A stretch of DNA of 64,000 nt from Pseudophaeobacter leonis (GCF_002087335.1 NZ_MWVJ01000005.1:1-64000), one strand, 5' to 3'. Positions 8,508 to 18,359 are shown, counted from the first letter of the stretch. Program-made: numbers and translations. The notes: generated from the sequence alone by a model not told the origin.

Positions 8508-9346
8508 GCCTGCCAAGCGATGAGGGCCTGAGCCACGACACTGGGTCTGACCAGGATTTTCCGGATGAAGCATTGTCCAGAAACGATTTTCTGGGTGGCC
8601 GGGTGCAGCTTTGGCAGCCGCGACAGGGCTATCGTGCCGGGGTGGATCCTGTGCTTTTGGCGGCTGCCATTCCGGCCCGTGCAGGCGAACGTGTTCTGGA
8701 GTTGGGCTGCGGCGGCGGACAGGTGCTGTTGTGCCTTGGTGCCCGGGTGCCGGGACTGTCTCTGACGGGGATTGAACTGCAGCCCGGCTATGCCCGTCTG
8801 GCGCGGCGAAATGCAGCAGAAAACAACCAGGTTCTCGACGTGGTCGAGGCGGATCTTGCCGCGCTGCCAGCCGGGATGCGGCAACGTCAGTTTGACCACG
8901 TCCTGGCCAACCCCCCGTACTATCGTGCCGGTGCTCACAGTCCTGCCGAGGATGCAGGGCGGCAGATTGCGCTGGGAGAGAACACACCATTAGCGCTCTG
9001 GATCGAGACGGCAGCCAGGCGACTGACCCATAAAGGCTATCTGCATATGATCCAGCGGGCGGACCGCCTGCCGGAGATGTTGATGGCCTGTGCGGGATGT
9101 CTCGGCTCGCTTGAGGTGCTGCCCCTTGCGCCTCGCCGGTGTCGCGCAGCCGAGCTGGTTTTACTGCGGGCACGCAAAGGTGGACGGGCCGATTTTCGGC
9201 TGCATGCGCCCCTGATCCTGCACGACGGCGAGCGTCATTTGCGCGATGTCGAAAGCTACCGGGCCGAGATCCGCGCCATCTTGCGGCAGGGCTGTGCACT
9301 GGAATGGCCGAAAACCAAACTGGCACCCAAACCGGCGCCTAGATAG
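8504..9346 (+). CDS. TrmN6-like tRNA1(Val) (adenine-37 N6)-methyltransferase family protein
   Basis: The 280-aa class I SAM-dependent methyltransferase has motif I VLELGCGGGQ (about 64-73) and the N6-adenine catalytic motif NPPYY (136-140). The preceding RQGYRAGVDPVLLAAAIP is characteristic of the YfiC/TrmN6 group, which modifies A37 of tRNA-Val. The exact tRNA substrate in this lineage is inferred. It is translationally coupled to the DUF2007 gene upstream. Confidence 0.88.
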   Translation: MSLPSDEGLSHDTGSDQDFPDEALSRNDFLGGRVQLWQPRQGYRAGVDPVLLAAAIPARAGERVLELGCGGGQVLLCLGARVPGLSLTGIELQPGYARLARRNAAENNQVLDVVEADLAALPAGMRQRQFDHVLANPPYYRAGAHSPAEDAGRQIALGENTPLALWIETAARRLTHKGYLHMIQRADRLPEMLMACAGCLGSLEVLPLAPRRCRAAELVLLRARKGGRADFRLHAPLILHDGERHLRDVESYRAEIRAILRQGCALEWPKTKLAPKPAPR

Positions 9347-9565
9347 GTTGCGGCCGGTCTTTTGCAAGAGAACCCATCAAAGGTGCACAAATTTTATGGG
9401 CTTTTGCGCTATAAAAATAACGATATTGGCGAGCTTTGGCCGATATGACAAATTCATGACAAAAACTATGCGACTGCGGCGTGACAGATTCAAAAACTTG
9501 TGCTCCACTCATGTCAGCCCCGCAGGCATTGGGGCTGATCGTCTCGCTTTAAAAGGAGGAACGCC

Positions 9566-9745
9566 ATGAGCCTCAGCTCGCATCTCACCGAACTGAAAAA
9601 GAAGCATGACCACCTGAGTATGGAAGTAGAGCACGCTCATCGATCGCCGAGTACCGATGGGTTGCAGATCGCTGGATTGAAAAAACAAAAACTAAAAATC
9701 AAGGAAGAGATCATGCGGCTGGGCAGCGAAACAGCATCAGCATAG
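9566..9745 (+). CDS. DUF465 (YdcH-family) small protein
   Basis: This is a short gene of 59 residues with a strong AAGGAGGA ribosome-binding site 5 bp before the ATG. The product, MSLSSHLTELKKKHDHLS then QIAGLKKQKLKIKEEIMRL, matches the charged helical hairpin of DUF465/YdcH proteins. These are widespread in alphaproteobacteria and lack an assigned function. About 220 bp of AT-richer sequence upstream probably holds its promoter. The next gene, the EamA transporter, is convergent. Confidence 0.9.
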   Translation: MSLSSHLTELKKKHDHLSMEVEHAHRSPSTDGLQIAGLKKQKLKIKEEIMRLGSETASA

Positions 9746-9868
9746 TCTTTGGTCACCTGCGGGTGAATCGAGTGAAGTAAGTCCCAGGGCTGCCAGATAT
9801 GGCGGCCCTTTGTTTTGAGCGCCGCGGTCTGAATGCCGCATCCGACCCTGATTCTGCGCCTCTTGTGC

Positions 9869-9943
9869 CAAACCGTAACGGGTCAAACCATAGCGGATCG
9901 CACCGAAGCGGGTCACACCGAAGCCGATCAAACCGTAGCGGGG
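9869..9943. repeat. Minisatellite, 15-bp unit, five copies
   Basis: Five head-to-tail 15-bp units of the form CAAACCGTAGCGGGT, each differing at a few positions, occupy 9869-9883, 9884-9898, 9899-9913, 9914-9928 and 9929-9943. They lie in the tail-to-tail gap between the DUF465 gene and the EamA transporter. Confidence 0.9.
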
Positions 9944-9982
9944 CCAGCAAGTGGGGCCAGAAAACGGGGGCGCGCGTCTGCC

Positions 9983-10837
9983 TCAGCCGCTTTTTGCGGC
10001 GATTGCAGCGCCAGCCGTGATCAGCGCGGCCGCCAGCGCCAGCGCCCAGCTTGGATCCGCAACACCCGCCAGAACCAGCACCAGGGTGGACAGCAGCGGC
10101 GCGGCATAAGAGCTGGTGCCAAGCATCTGGATATCGCCCTGTTTGACTCCGATGTCCCAGACATAAAACGCCAGCCCAACAGGCCCAAGCCCCAGGAGCA
10201 GCGCGGAGGCCCAGCCCACAGTGCCCTGCGGCCAAAGCGTGTCTTCCAGCGTAAAATGCAGCCCCCAGGAGGCTATGGCTGTCACGATGCAAAACACCGC
10301 CACCGAGCTGGTCGGGGCAGCGCCCATCAAACGCGACAACACGGAATAGCCGGACCAGGTCAGCGCACAGAGAAAGGCGAGGAGGTAGCCGGGCAGGAAC
10401 TCGGCCTGAAAGCCACCAGAGCCACCGGTGATGATCGCCGCAGCACCCGCAAAGCCCAAAAGCGCGCCAATCATATGGCCGGGGCGCAGGCGCTCCCCCG
10501 GCAGCAGACCGGAGAACAGCACGATCATCAGGGGCCAGAGATAGGCGATAAGCCCCGCCTCAGCAGCCGGTGCCAGACGCAGGGCGGAAAAATACAGCGC
10601 GTGATAGCCAAACAGCCCGAGCGAGCCAAAGGCGTAGACTTTCCACGAGATCGCGCGCAACTGTGCCAGCCCGCCGCTGCGCAGGGTCCAGATCAGCCCC
10701 AGGGTGCCGCCAATGGAAAAACAGATCGCATTGAGCAACAGCGGCGGTGTCGGGGCCGAGCCGACCGTCAACAGCGCCAGCAGCGCCCAGAGCAGAACAG
10801 CAATAAATCCGACTGCGGTGGCTTTTGTACGGGTCAT
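9983..10837 (-). CDS. EamA/DMT-family inner-membrane exporter
   Basis: This 284-aa protein is almost entirely hydrophobic, with about ten predicted membrane helices arranged as two EamA repeats (roughly residues 5-135 and 145-280). The first repeat ends in LIAYLWPLMIVLFSGLLPGERL, the second in SYAAPLLSTLVLVLAG, both typical of the drug/metabolite transporter superfamily, YdcZ/aromatic-exporter-like side. Substrate is unknown. Its start overlaps the 3' end of the upstream LysR gene by 4 bp, so that regulator is a plausible controller. Confidence 0.88.
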   Translation of the reverse strand: MTRTKATAVGFIAVLLWALLALLTVGSAPTPPLLLNAICFSIGGTLGLIWTLRSGGLAQLRAISWKVYAFGSLGLFGYHALYFSALRLAPAAEAGLIAYLWPLMIVLFSGLLPGERLRPGHMIGALLGFAGAAAIITGGSGGFQAEFLPGYLLAFLCALTWSGYSVLSRLMGAAPTSSVAVFCIVTAIASWGLHFTLEDTLWPQGTVGWASALLLGLGPVGLAFYVWDIGVKQGDIQMLGTSSYAAPLLSTLVLVLAGVADPSWALALAAALITAGAAIAAKSG

Positions 10838-11782
10838 AGGGCGGGGATATCCTCAACCGGGATGATTTGAAAATCGTCAGAGATATAGGCCGTTTTCTCG
10901 ATCTCGGCCAAGAACCAGTCGCGAAAGGCTGCGATTTGCGGCCGTTCTTCTGCGCCCGGCAGGCAGAGAAAGCGAAACCGGGCCTGGGTTTCGATGGCGA
11001 TTTTGAACGGGGCGACCAGACGGCCCTCCTGCAGGTCCTTGATGATCATCGGACGACGCCCAAGCGCTGCGCCCATGCCAGAGACGGCCGCATTGATGGC
11101 GTGATCCGCATTAGAGAAATGGGTGCCGTGATCAGGGGTGAAATCGATGCCAACCGCGCGAAACCAGTCGGGCCAGTCACAGGCTGGCTGCAGAAAGTCG
11201 ATGGAATCATCAAAAATCAGCGGTGCGTCTTTCAGGCTCTCGGCAGTTGGAAACTGTGCCGCCATTTCTGGGGTCATCACGGGTGTCAGCCATTCCTTGC
11301 GGATCGGCACTGAATAAAGTCCATCGTCCTGGCCATAGCCAAAACGGATCGCCACAGCGACGTCATCGCGCGCCAGATCCATGTTGCGCAGGGTTGCCGA
11401 GAACCTGAGGTCAATTTCGGGATGCGCCCGGGCAAAGTCATAGAGCCGCGGCGCCAGCCATTTTGCCGTCAGGGCCGGGCCTGCAGTGACCGTCAGCGCG
11501 CTGTTGTCCTGCAGACGTTTGGTGGCCCTCCAGGCGGCCGAGAGTGTTGCAAACCCTTCGGCAGCGCCCGGCGCCAGGGTGCGGCCTGCCTCGGTGAGCT
11601 CAACAGCGCGGTTCAGGCGGCGAAACAGCGCCACACCAAGGTGCTCTTCAAGAGATTTGATCTGAAACGACAGCGCGGCCGGCGTCACGTTCAACTTCTG
11701 CTGCCGCAAGGGCAAAGGACATATGGCGGGCGGCGGCATCAAAGGCGCGCAGAGCGGTGAGGGGAGGGAGCCTGTCAGTCAT
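10834..11782 (-). pseudogene. LysR-family (GcvA-like) regulator with a one-base frameshift
   Basis: A good N-terminus starts at the ATG at 11782 and encodes MTDRLPPLTALRAFDAAARH and SFALAAAE. The rest (LNVTPAALSFQIKSLEEHLG, the recognition helix, and a substrate-binding domain to 10834) is in another frame. One extra G at about position 11695 accounts for the break: removing it joins AAAE to LNVTPAAL, the normal helix-turn-helix of the GcvA branch. The intact protein would be about 315 aa. It overlaps the EamA gene by 4 bp, suggesting joint regulation. A sequencing indel is more likely than true decay, given the many similar breaks in this window. Confidence 0.75.
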
Positions 11783-11896
11783 GCTCACACAAGTATAACT
11801 TAACTGAAGGGATGAAAGGTCTCGTTTGTGCGTTTTCGGCTAAAGCGTCATATTGGCTTCAGATAGACAATTTTGATCCGAATGGAGGCCGAAACG

Positions 11897-12052
11897 ATGG
11901 AATATTCTACCAGCAAAGACGTCAAGCAGGCGATGGAGCGGGCACATGATATCCGCAGTCAAACCCTTTTCGCGGGTGTCTCCTGGGTCTTCCATTTCTG
12001 CAAATCGGCGGTTGGTAAACTCGCCGGAACAGGGTTTTTCCGCTGGGCATAG
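11897..12052 (+). CDS. Small hypothetical protein (51 aa)
   Basis: The frame begins MEYSTSKDVKQAMERAHDIR and ends GKLAGTGFFRWA, with a GGAGG ribosome-binding site 7 bp before the ATG and a clear intrinsic terminator after the stop. The first half is charged and helical; the second half is hydrophobic and aromatic and could lie on a membrane. I recall comparable mini-proteins in Rhodobacteraceae but cannot name a family. The ribosome-binding site and terminator framing it are the main evidence that it is real. Confidence 0.65.
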   Translation: MEYSTSKDVKQAMERAHDIRSQTLFAGVSWVFHFCKSAVGKLAGTGFFRWA

Positions 12053-12076
12053 CGCGCATGTTCTTACGGAATGCAA

Positions 12077-12108
12077 AAGGGCCGGTCTGCAAAGACCGGC
12101 CCTTTTTT
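12077..12108 (+). terminator. Intrinsic terminator of the 51-aa protein gene
   Basis: A GC-rich stem GGGCCGGTCT/AGACCGGCCC with a GCAA loop is followed by CTTTTTT on the plus strand and preceded by a short A-run, so it can act in both directions, also serving minus-strand phaB. Confidence 0.8.
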
Positions 12109-12154
12109 GGTGGTGCTGTCCCTACGGCGCGCACTGACTTAAGGCGTGCACTGG

Positions 12155-12877
12155 TCAGACGAAGAACTGACCGCCGTTGGCCGAGATGGTCGAGCCATTG
12201 ATAAAGCCAGAGTCGTCTGAGGCGAGGAAGGCGACGCAGCGGGCGATTTCTTCCGGCTCACCCAGACGGCCTGTTGGGATCTGGCTGATGATTGATTCGC
12301 GCACCTTTTCGGGCACGGCCATCACCATTTCAGTTGCGATATAGCCGGGGCAGATCGCATTGGCGGTGATGCCGGCGCGCGCACCTTCCTGAGCCAGGGA
12401 TTTGACGATACCCAGATCGCCGGCCTTGGTTGCGGCATAGTTCACCTGTGCGAATTGGCCTTTTTGACCGTTGATCGACGAGATCACGATGACGCGGCCA
12501 AATTTGCGCTCGCGCATACCGGGCCAGACAGGGTGAACCGTGTTGAACACGCCGGTGAGGTTGGTGTCGATCACTTCCTGCCACTGCTCGGGGGTCATCT
12601 TGTGGAAGGGGGCGTCACGGGTGATGCCGGCATTGGCAACAACGATGTCGATAGGGCCCAGTTCCGCTTCGACCTTGGCGATGCCCGCCTGGCTGTCCGC
12701 GTAGGAGCCGACATTCCATTTATAGGTCTTGATGCCCGTTTCCTCAGTGAACTTTGCCGCCGCGTCGTCATTGCCAGCATAGGTGGCAGCGACGTTGCAG
12801 CCCTGGTCCTTCAGGGCCTTAGAAATTGCTGCGCCAATGCCGCGCGATCCGCCGGTGACGAGTGCAGTACGTGCCAT
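12155..12877 (-). CDS. phaB: Acetoacetyl-CoA reductase
   Basis: The 240-aa short-chain dehydrogenase has the NADPH-binding GGSRGIG at residues 9-15 and the catalytic Ser134, Tyr147 and Lys151 (YAATK). The sequence INGQKGQFAQVNYAA and the ending SANGGQFFV are diagnostic of PhaB. It reduces acetoacetyl-CoA to (R)-3-hydroxybutyryl-CoA, the monomer for polyhydroxybutyrate; the same intermediate pool feeds crotonyl-CoA and the ethylmalonyl-CoA pathway. phaA lies upstream on the same strand, but a terminator between them suggests phaB also has its own promoter. Confidence 0.96.
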   Translation of the reverse strand: MARTALVTGGSRGIGAAISKALKDQGCNVAATYAGNDDAAAKFTEETGIKTYKWNVGSYADSQAGIAKVEAELGPIDIVVANAGITRDAPFHKMTPEQWQEVIDTNLTGVFNTVHPVWPGMRERKFGRVIVISSINGQKGQFAQVNYAATKAGDLGIVKSLAQEGARAGITANAICPGYIATEMVMAVPEKVRESIISQIPTGRLGEPEEIARCVAFLASDDSGFINGSTISANGGQFFV

Positions 12878-12935
12878 TCAATATTCCTCCAGTTCGAGAT
12901 TCTCTCGGTAATCTTGCTACAGTTTGTTAATGATA

Positions 12936-12954
12936 TGCGCAACAATATTGCGCA
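12936..12954. promoter_or_regulatory. Inverted repeat upstream of phaB
   Basis: The palindrome TGCGCAA-CAATA-TTGCGCA has perfect 7-bp arms and sits 59 bp before the phaB start codon, in an AT-rich stretch. It looks like an operator for a dimeric regulator. The regulator is not identifiable from sequence. Confidence 0.45.
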
Positions 12955-13009
12955 ATGGATTTTTGCCGCACCGCCGCGTAAATTGTCGCACCTGCAGCAA
13001 GCACCTATA

Positions 13010-13042
13010 GTACCAATAAAAAGGGCGCCAAAACGGCGCCCT
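13010..13042 (-). terminator. Intrinsic terminator after phaA
   Basis: On the minus strand AGGGCGCC-GTTTT-GGCGCCCT is followed by TTTTATT. It lies about 25 bp past the phaA stop. Confidence 0.8.
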
Positions 13043-13067
13043 GTTCTATGTCAAGTTCTGCGACGAT

Positions 13068-14243
13068 TTATGGCCGCTCCAGGCACATTGCGACGCCCAT
13101 GCCGCCACCGATGCACAGGGTGGCAAGGCCTTTTTTGGCGCCGCGCCGCTGCATCTCAAACAGCAGCGTGTTCAGCACCCGGCAGCCCGAGGCGCCAATG
13201 GGGTGGCCAATGGCGATGGCGCCACCGTTCACGTTGACGATTTCTGGATCCCAGCCCATGTCTTTGTTGACGGCACAGGCCTGGGCGGCAAAGGCCTCGT
13301 TGGCCTCGACCAGATCGAGATCACCAGCCGACCAGCCGGCTTTGTCCAGCGCTTTGCGCGAGGCATAGATCGGGCCGACACCCATGATCGAGGGGTCAAG
13401 ACCTGCCGTGGCATAAGAGGCGATCCGGGCCAGCGGCTCAATCCCGCGCTTTTCGGCTTCATCGGCGCTCATCAGCAGAGTGGCGGCGGCGCCGTCATTC
13501 AGGCCGGAGGCATTGGCGGCAGTGACAGATCCGTCCTTGGCAAAGGCAGGACGCAGTTTCTGCATCGCTTCCATGGTGGCGCCGTGGCGGATGTATTCAT
13601 CCTGGTCGACAATGATGTCGCCCTTGCGGGTCTTTACCGTAAAGGCCGCAATCTCATCGGCGAATTTGCCTGCTTTTTGCGCGGCTTCGGCTTTGTTCTG
13701 GCTGGCAACCGCAAAGGCGTCCTGCATTTCGCGCGAGATTTGCCATTTGTCGGCAACATTCTCGGCCGTTTGCCCCATGTGGTAGCCGTTGAAGGCATCC
13801 CAGAGTCCATCGCGGATCATGGTGTCGATATATTTCATATCGCCCATCTTGTGCCCGGCGCGCAGGTTTGCGGCATGGGGGGTCAGGGTCATGTTTTCCT
13901 GACCGCCGGCGCAGATGATCGAGGCATCGCCCAGCTGAATGTGCTGCGCTCCAAGGGCCACGGCACGCAGACCAGAGCCACAGACCTGATTGATGCTCCA
14001 GGCGGCGCTTTCCTGCGGAAGGCCAGCATTGATATGGGCCTGACGCGCCGGGTTCTGGCCCTGGGCGGCAGTCAGCACCTGACCCAGGATGGTTTCGGAA
14101 ACCTCGGCCTTGTCGATGCCTGCGCGCTCTACCACGGCTTCGAGCACGGCACGTCCCAGATCGTGGGCCGGCGTATTGGCGAAGGCACCGCCAAAACTGC
14201 CGACTGCGGTACGCGCGGCGGATGCAATTACAACATTGGTCAT
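13068..14243 (-). CDS. phaA: Acetyl-CoA acetyltransferase (beta-ketothiolase)
   Basis: The 391-aa thiolase has the nucleophilic Cys88 in [11 protein letters not shown], the active-site His in [14 protein letters not shown], and the second catalytic Cys in LCIGGGMG close to the C-terminus. It condenses two acetyl-CoA to acetoacetyl-CoA, the first step of both polyhydroxybutyrate synthesis and the ethylmalonyl-CoA pathway. phaB follows on the same strand after 190 bp. The upstream region has a perfect CTGC-N4-GCAG palindrome, resembling PhaR operators. Confidence 0.96.
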   Translation of the reverse strand: MTNVVIASAARTAVGSFGGAFANTPAHDLGRAVLEAVVERAGIDKAEVSETILGQVLTAAQGQNPARQAHINAGLPQESAAWSINQVCGSGLRAVALGAQHIQLGDASIICAGGQENMTLTPHAANLRAGHKMGDMKYIDTMIRDGLWDAFNGYHMGQTAENVADKWQISREMQDAFAVASQNKAEAAQKAGKFADEIAAFTVKTRKGDIIVDQDEYIRHGATMEAMQKLRPAFAKDGSVTAANASGLNDGAAATLLMSADEAEKRGIEPLARIASYATAGLDPSIMGVGPIYASRKALDKAGWSAGDLDLVEANEAFAAQACAVNKDMGWDPEIVNVNGGAIAIGHPIGASGCRVLNTLLFEMQRRGAKKGLATLCIGGGMGVAMCLERP

Positions 14244-14356
14244 TAATTTGGGTCCTCTGTCATCAAATTCTTACATGAAGATATGCGCAGCTCACGACGA
14301 GATATTTGCCGCAGTCTGTGACATCTCCACCTCCCTGTCTGGGACCGATATAGCCT

Positions 14357-14376
14357 ATTGCTGCAGTTGCAGCAAT
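14357..14376. promoter_or_regulatory. PhaR-like palindromic site upstream of phaA
   Basis: ATTGCTGC-AGTT-GCAGCAAT has perfect 8-bp arms and contains CTGC-N4-GCAG, the type of TGC-rich site bound by PhaR repressors in Paracoccus and Rhodobacter. It ends 114 bp before the phaA start. A related site, CTGCGTTGCAG followed by CAAT, lies upstream of ccr. Confidence 0.6.
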
Positions 14377-14495
14377 TGACAGGGTGTCTCAGGCCTTGGG
14401 CTTGAGTCAACTATGATATGTAAAAACGAAGAAAACCGCCCCGGGTGGCCCCAAGACGGCTTTTTGATGCTGCAGCGCAGCGGTGTTTTCTGAGT

Positions 14496-14545
14496 TGTGA
14501 CAGTGGCTTATGACAGTGGCTTGCGACAATGGCCTATGACAACCA
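14496..14545. repeat. Minisatellite, 13-bp unit, about four copies
   Basis: Units TGTGACAGTGGCT, TATGACAGTGGCT, TGCGACAATGGCC and a partial TATGACAACCA follow each other. This lies in the 354-bp gap between phaA and the EAL gene; apart from the two arrays and the phaA upstream site I see nothing else there. Confidence 0.8.
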
Positions 14546-14559
14546 TTTGCGCCCGGCGT

Positions 14560-14603
14560 TGGCCCGGTTCTGGCCCGGTTCTGGCCTGGTGCTGGCCCTA
14601 GGC
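14560..14603. repeat. Minisatellite, 11-bp unit, three to four copies
   Basis: The units TGGCCCGGTTC, TGGCCCGGTTC and TGGCCTGGTGC, then a decayed copy, abut the 3' end of the EAL gene, whose stop is at 14598. Confidence 0.75.
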
Positions 14604-15440
14604 CCGGTTGGCTTTTTTCATGTCTTCCAGCCAGGGCGGCGTCACGGTCGGCGCGCCATAGAGGAAGCCCTGCAGGCAGTCGACGCCAATAGAAACCAGG
14701 AACTCGGCATCATTCTGGGTTTCGACGGATTCCGCCACGACCAGCATGTCAAATTGTTTGGCAATGCCAACCAGAGCGCGGGTGACGGCCTGATTGTCCG
14801 GATTGGAGGTGATGCCACGGATGAATTGCCCGTCGATTTTTACCGCATCAAAGAAGAATTCGCGGAAATGGCCGATTGCCGTGGTTCCGGCGCCAAAGTT
14901 ATCCAGCGCAAAGGCAATGCCGTGTTTCTGCATCCGGTTCATAAAGTCGATCACCAGCTCTGGGGTTGCCATGGCTGATGCTTCGCTGATTTCCAGAACC
15001 AGGCGTTCGCCGATGCTGCTGTCCTTTTTCAGGAAGGTATCCAGTACCTTGGACCAGCGGCTGTAGCCAATTGAGCGGGCTGACATGTTGATCGACAGAC
15101 GGATCTGCGGCGATTTGACCAGAGCGCGCAGACCGTGCTGCAACGCGAGACAGTCCAGCTCGCGGCCGATTTCCTTGTCGTCGACCACATGCATAAAGTC
15201 GCGCGCGGGAATCACCCGCCCGGTTGCGTCGAGAACCCGGATATAGCCCTCATAAAAGGCGGTGCCATGCGGCGGCATTGCCTGCATGACGGGCTGGTAG
15301 GCCAGCATGGTCTGGTTGTGTTTGACGGCCTCAGCCACCATGTCCAGCGTTGAGCGTTCCCGCGATACCACGGCCGCGGAAATAGGATCTTCAGAACCCT
15401 CGGCCATATTTGCCAGTCTCAATTTCCGCTTGTTGATCAC
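14598..15440 (-). CDS. EAL-domain protein, possibly degenerate c-di-GMP phosphodiesterase
   Basis: A 280-aa protein is made almost wholly of an EAL domain (about residues 35-275). The signature is altered: FYEGYIRV (Glu64) replaces the EAL tripeptide context. Asn118 (INMS), Glu150/Glu153 (EISE), Lys201 (KID) and AESVET are kept. The usual metal-binding Asp-Asp of DDFG reads Asp180-Asn181 (LDNFGAG). Canonical EAL enzymes hydrolyse c-di-GMP to pGpG using two metals; loss of the second Asp suggests weak activity or a receptor role. No GGDEF, PAS or membrane segment is present. It appears monocistronic. Confidence 0.85.
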   Translation of the reverse strand: MINKRKLRLANMAEGSEDPISAAVVSRERSTLDMVAEAVKHNQTMLAYQPVMQAMPPHGTAFYEGYIRVLDATGRVIPARDFMHVVDDKEIGRELDCLALQHGLRALVKSPQIRLSINMSARSIGYSRWSKVLDTFLKKDSSIGERLVLEISEASAMATPELVIDFMNRMQKHGIAFALDNFGAGTTAIGHFREFFFDAVKIDGQFIRGITSNPDNQAVTRALVGIAKQFDMLVVAESVETQNDAEFLVSIGVDCLQGFLYGAPTVTPPWLEDMKKANRA

Positions 15441-15549
15441 GCGTATGCCTCCTGGTGCTGCTGTGTTCGATGAAAACTATAGCGTCACTGCGGACTGTCG
15501 CGCAAAAGGGTAAATTGAGGCTTAAACCTACAATCTTAATGGTTTTTAG

Positions 15550-15615
15550 CCGCACAGTTTTACCACACGGTTTTGCCACACAGTCCTAGCTGCGCAGTTA
15601 TACCCGCACAGGCTG
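15550..15615. repeat. Minisatellite, 13-14 bp unit, five copies
   Basis: Degenerate units CCGCACAGTTTTA, CCACACGGTTTTG, CCACACAGTCCTA, GCTGCGCAGTTATA and CCCGCACAGGCTG lie about 20 bp beyond the stop of the hydroxylase gene, in the gap before the EAL gene. Confidence 0.75.
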
Positions 15616-15636
15616 GCACATCAGAACCTTGTCACC

Positions 15637-16560
<924 letters not shown>

Positions 16561-16564
16561 CAGG

Positions 16565-16990
16565 TCAGGTCTCCTTTGGGGCGCGGGGGCGCGCGTCTGC
16601 ACCGACAATCTGGCGCAGCCAGGCATCGGTCTCTGCAGCACTCAGGCGCAACAGAACCTGCGGCGCCGAGAAATCGGCAAAGCGCAGGTGCAGGCCGTGT
16701 TTTGCTCTTGTTGCTTTTGTGTCGTGCAGGCTGCGCGCCACGGTGTCGGCGCCAAAAGACCAAACCAGCCCCAGCGGTGCCGTGTCATCCTCTAGCTGGA
16801 CAAGGGCGGCATGACCGTCCTCGGCCAGGGTCAATTGCGCAATGTGGTTTTCAGGAAACTGTCGCAGCCAGGCCTCGCGCGCCTGAGCGGCAGTCATCAC
16901 TTTCTGGCTGGAGCGTCCGGTCAGGTGCAGGACCACGGCAATTGCCGTGATGCCCCCGATGACCAGGGTTAACAACAGTTCCAGCGGCAT
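16565..16990 (-). CDS. Membrane-anchored protein of unknown function
   Basis: A 141-aa product has one N-terminal membrane helix (LELLLTLVIGGITAIAVVLHL) and a soluble domain with no cofactor motif that I recognise. The domain includes WLRQFPENHIAQLTLAEDG and LHLRFADFSAPQVLLRLSA. The gene immediately precedes the hydroxylase gene on the same strand (4 bp apart), so a joint role in lipid modification or membrane redox is possible but unproven. Confidence 0.75.
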   Translation of the reverse strand: MPLELLLTLVIGGITAIAVVLHLTGRSSQKVMTAAQAREAWLRQFPENHIAQLTLAEDGHAALVQLEDDTAPLGLVWSFGADTVARSLHDTKATRAKHGLHLRFADFSAPQVLLRLSAAETDAWLRQIVGADARPRAPKET

Positions 16991-17099
16991 CGGCCCCTCC
17001 CTGATCTCGCCTGTTGCTGATCAGAATGGCGGCCCAGGGGGCGTGCTGTCAAAGGTTGCGTAGGGGCAAGGGCAACCCGAGACAGCAGGAAACGGCTGG

Positions 17100-17732
17100 T
17101 TAATCGCTGTCAGCTGGCCCAATCTGATCTACGATCCGGCACCGCCATTTGGGGGAATTCATAATCTGTTGAGCCATCATGGGGACTCCCGGCTTGTCAT
17201 CCAGATCTGCGGTGGATCTTTGGCAGTCTTGCAAGGCTATGGCGCGCGCATCTGCCGGGGTTTTCTGATTGACCCCGTATCCGAGACCTCCAATCCGGTT
17301 TATTGCCAAGGCCGAAAACCCTCCCCTTGTCGCTTTTACACGATAGTGGGAGTTGAAGTATCCAAAGTTGATTTCCGACAAGGTGACATCACGCCGCGAA
17401 GCCACATATTTTCTTGGGGAAAGGGTGGCATGGATCTTGCAGCCTTGATCGCCGTATTTCCTGCAAATCATCAAGGCGAGATCCTTGGCTGCTTTCAGGT
17501 CGTTGACACCGTCAGCGCGCCCAAAAGCCAAACCAGTTCTGGAAACGGCTAAGGCCCCAAAGAAATGGTTTTGTTTCAGTCTTTGGAGAGCCTCTTTCGC
17601 GTCAGAGTTGAGCGTTCTCTGGCTGTGGATGGTCAGGACAGCGGGGCCGTCTAAAATTTTCAGATCCCCGGCAATTGCTGCTGATGTAATTGTGGCCGCA
17701 GCTGCCAGGGCCAAAAGCGCTTTCTTAAACAA
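17100..17732 (-). CDS. Secreted protein with two DUF4189-like repeats
   Basis: A 210-aa protein begins with a clear signal peptide (MFKKALLALAAAATITSAAIA). Two similar segments follow: FGALAVSRTGLAFGRADG...ALMICRKYGDQGCKI and FSALAINRIGGLGYGVNQK...ALQDCQRS, each with a pair of cysteines and an alanine-rich helix. This pattern resembles DUF4189 domains of exported proteins, for which no activity is established. The family assignment is by eye only. It follows tlpA on the same strand with a 63-bp gap, so the cysteines may be oxidised or reduced by that thioredoxin. Confidence 0.65.
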   Translation of the reverse strand: MFKKALLALAAAATITSAAIAGDLKILDGPAVLTIHSQRTLNSDAKEALQRLKQNHFFGALAVSRTGLAFGRADGVNDLKAAKDLALMICRKYGDQGCKIHATLSPRKYVASRRDVTLSEINFGYFNSHYRVKATRGGFSALAINRIGGLGYGVNQKTPADARAIALQDCQRSTADLDDKPGVPMMAQQIMNSPKWRCRIVDQIGPADSD

Positions 17733-17795
17733 GGGTTTTCCTCCGGATGTCGACAGGGAGAAACTGCTTCCCCCGGCCGAAAATTCAACCGGAGG

Positions 17796-18359
17796 TTAAT
17801 TGCTTTCGATCATCGCCGCAATAATCGCTTTGGCGCTGTCGGAATTCCACTCGGCATCGCCCAAAAGGCGGGCGACCTCCTGCCCCTCGCGGTCCAACAG
17901 CACGGTGACGGGCAGGCCGATCACTGCCATCTTACGGGCTAGTGCCTGTTTCGGGTCCGTGTGGCGGGGCAGGTTGCTGATGCCGTTTTTGTCAAAGAAC
18001 TTTGTAATGCCAGCAGGGCTGTTGCGCCCGGCGGCAATGGTCAGCACCTCAAAATCCTCGCCCCCCAATTCCTCCTGCAATTCCGCAAGCTGCGGCATTT
18101 CTTTGCGGCAGGGCGCGCACCAGGTGGCCCAGAAGTTCAACAGTACCACCTTGCCGTGGTAGTCCTGCAGCGTCGCGGTGCCGCTGTCATCCTGAAGGAA
18201 AAATTCCGCATCAGAGACAGCACGGGGAGTGGAGTGCACCACCAGACGTTTGAGACTGTGATCGCGCAGCGCTTCCAGCTGGGCCGCATCAGCCGCGATT
18301 GCTGCATTTGCACCCAGGGCCAGGGCGATATAAAGGGAAAGGTGACGTAACAGACGCAT
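17796..18359 (-). CDS. TlpA-family periplasmic thioredoxin
   Basis: The 187-aa protein has a signal peptide ([16 protein letters not shown]) and a thioredoxin fold with the active-site WCAPC in [18 protein letters not shown] and a cis-proline region at [11 protein letters not shown]. TlpA/ResA-type proteins keep cysteines reduced in the periplasm, often for cytochrome maturation. It is divergent from argH with a 20-bp gap, an arrangement widely kept in Rhodobacteraceae, so the two share a compact promoter region. Confidence 0.92.
   Translation of the reverse strand: MRLLRHLSLYIALALGANAAIAADAAQLEALRDHSLKRLVVHSTPRAVSDAEFFLQDDSGTATLQDYHGKVVLLNFWATWCAPCRKEMPQLAELQEELGGEDFEVLTIAAGRNSPAGITKFFDKNGISNLPRHTDPKQALARKMAVIGLPVTVLLDREGQEVARLLGDAEWNSDSAKAIIAAMIESN

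Noticed and set aside
9869-9943. Possible CRISPR array at the 15-bp repeats
   Set aside because: Units are contiguous with no spacers and too short, and there are no cas genes nearby. It is a simple tandem repeat.
9833-10870. A 345-codon plus-strand frame opposite the EamA transporter
   Set aside because: It is Gln/Arg/Gly-rich antisense sequence that also crosses the 15-bp minisatellite; the transporter on the minus strand has clear membrane helices.
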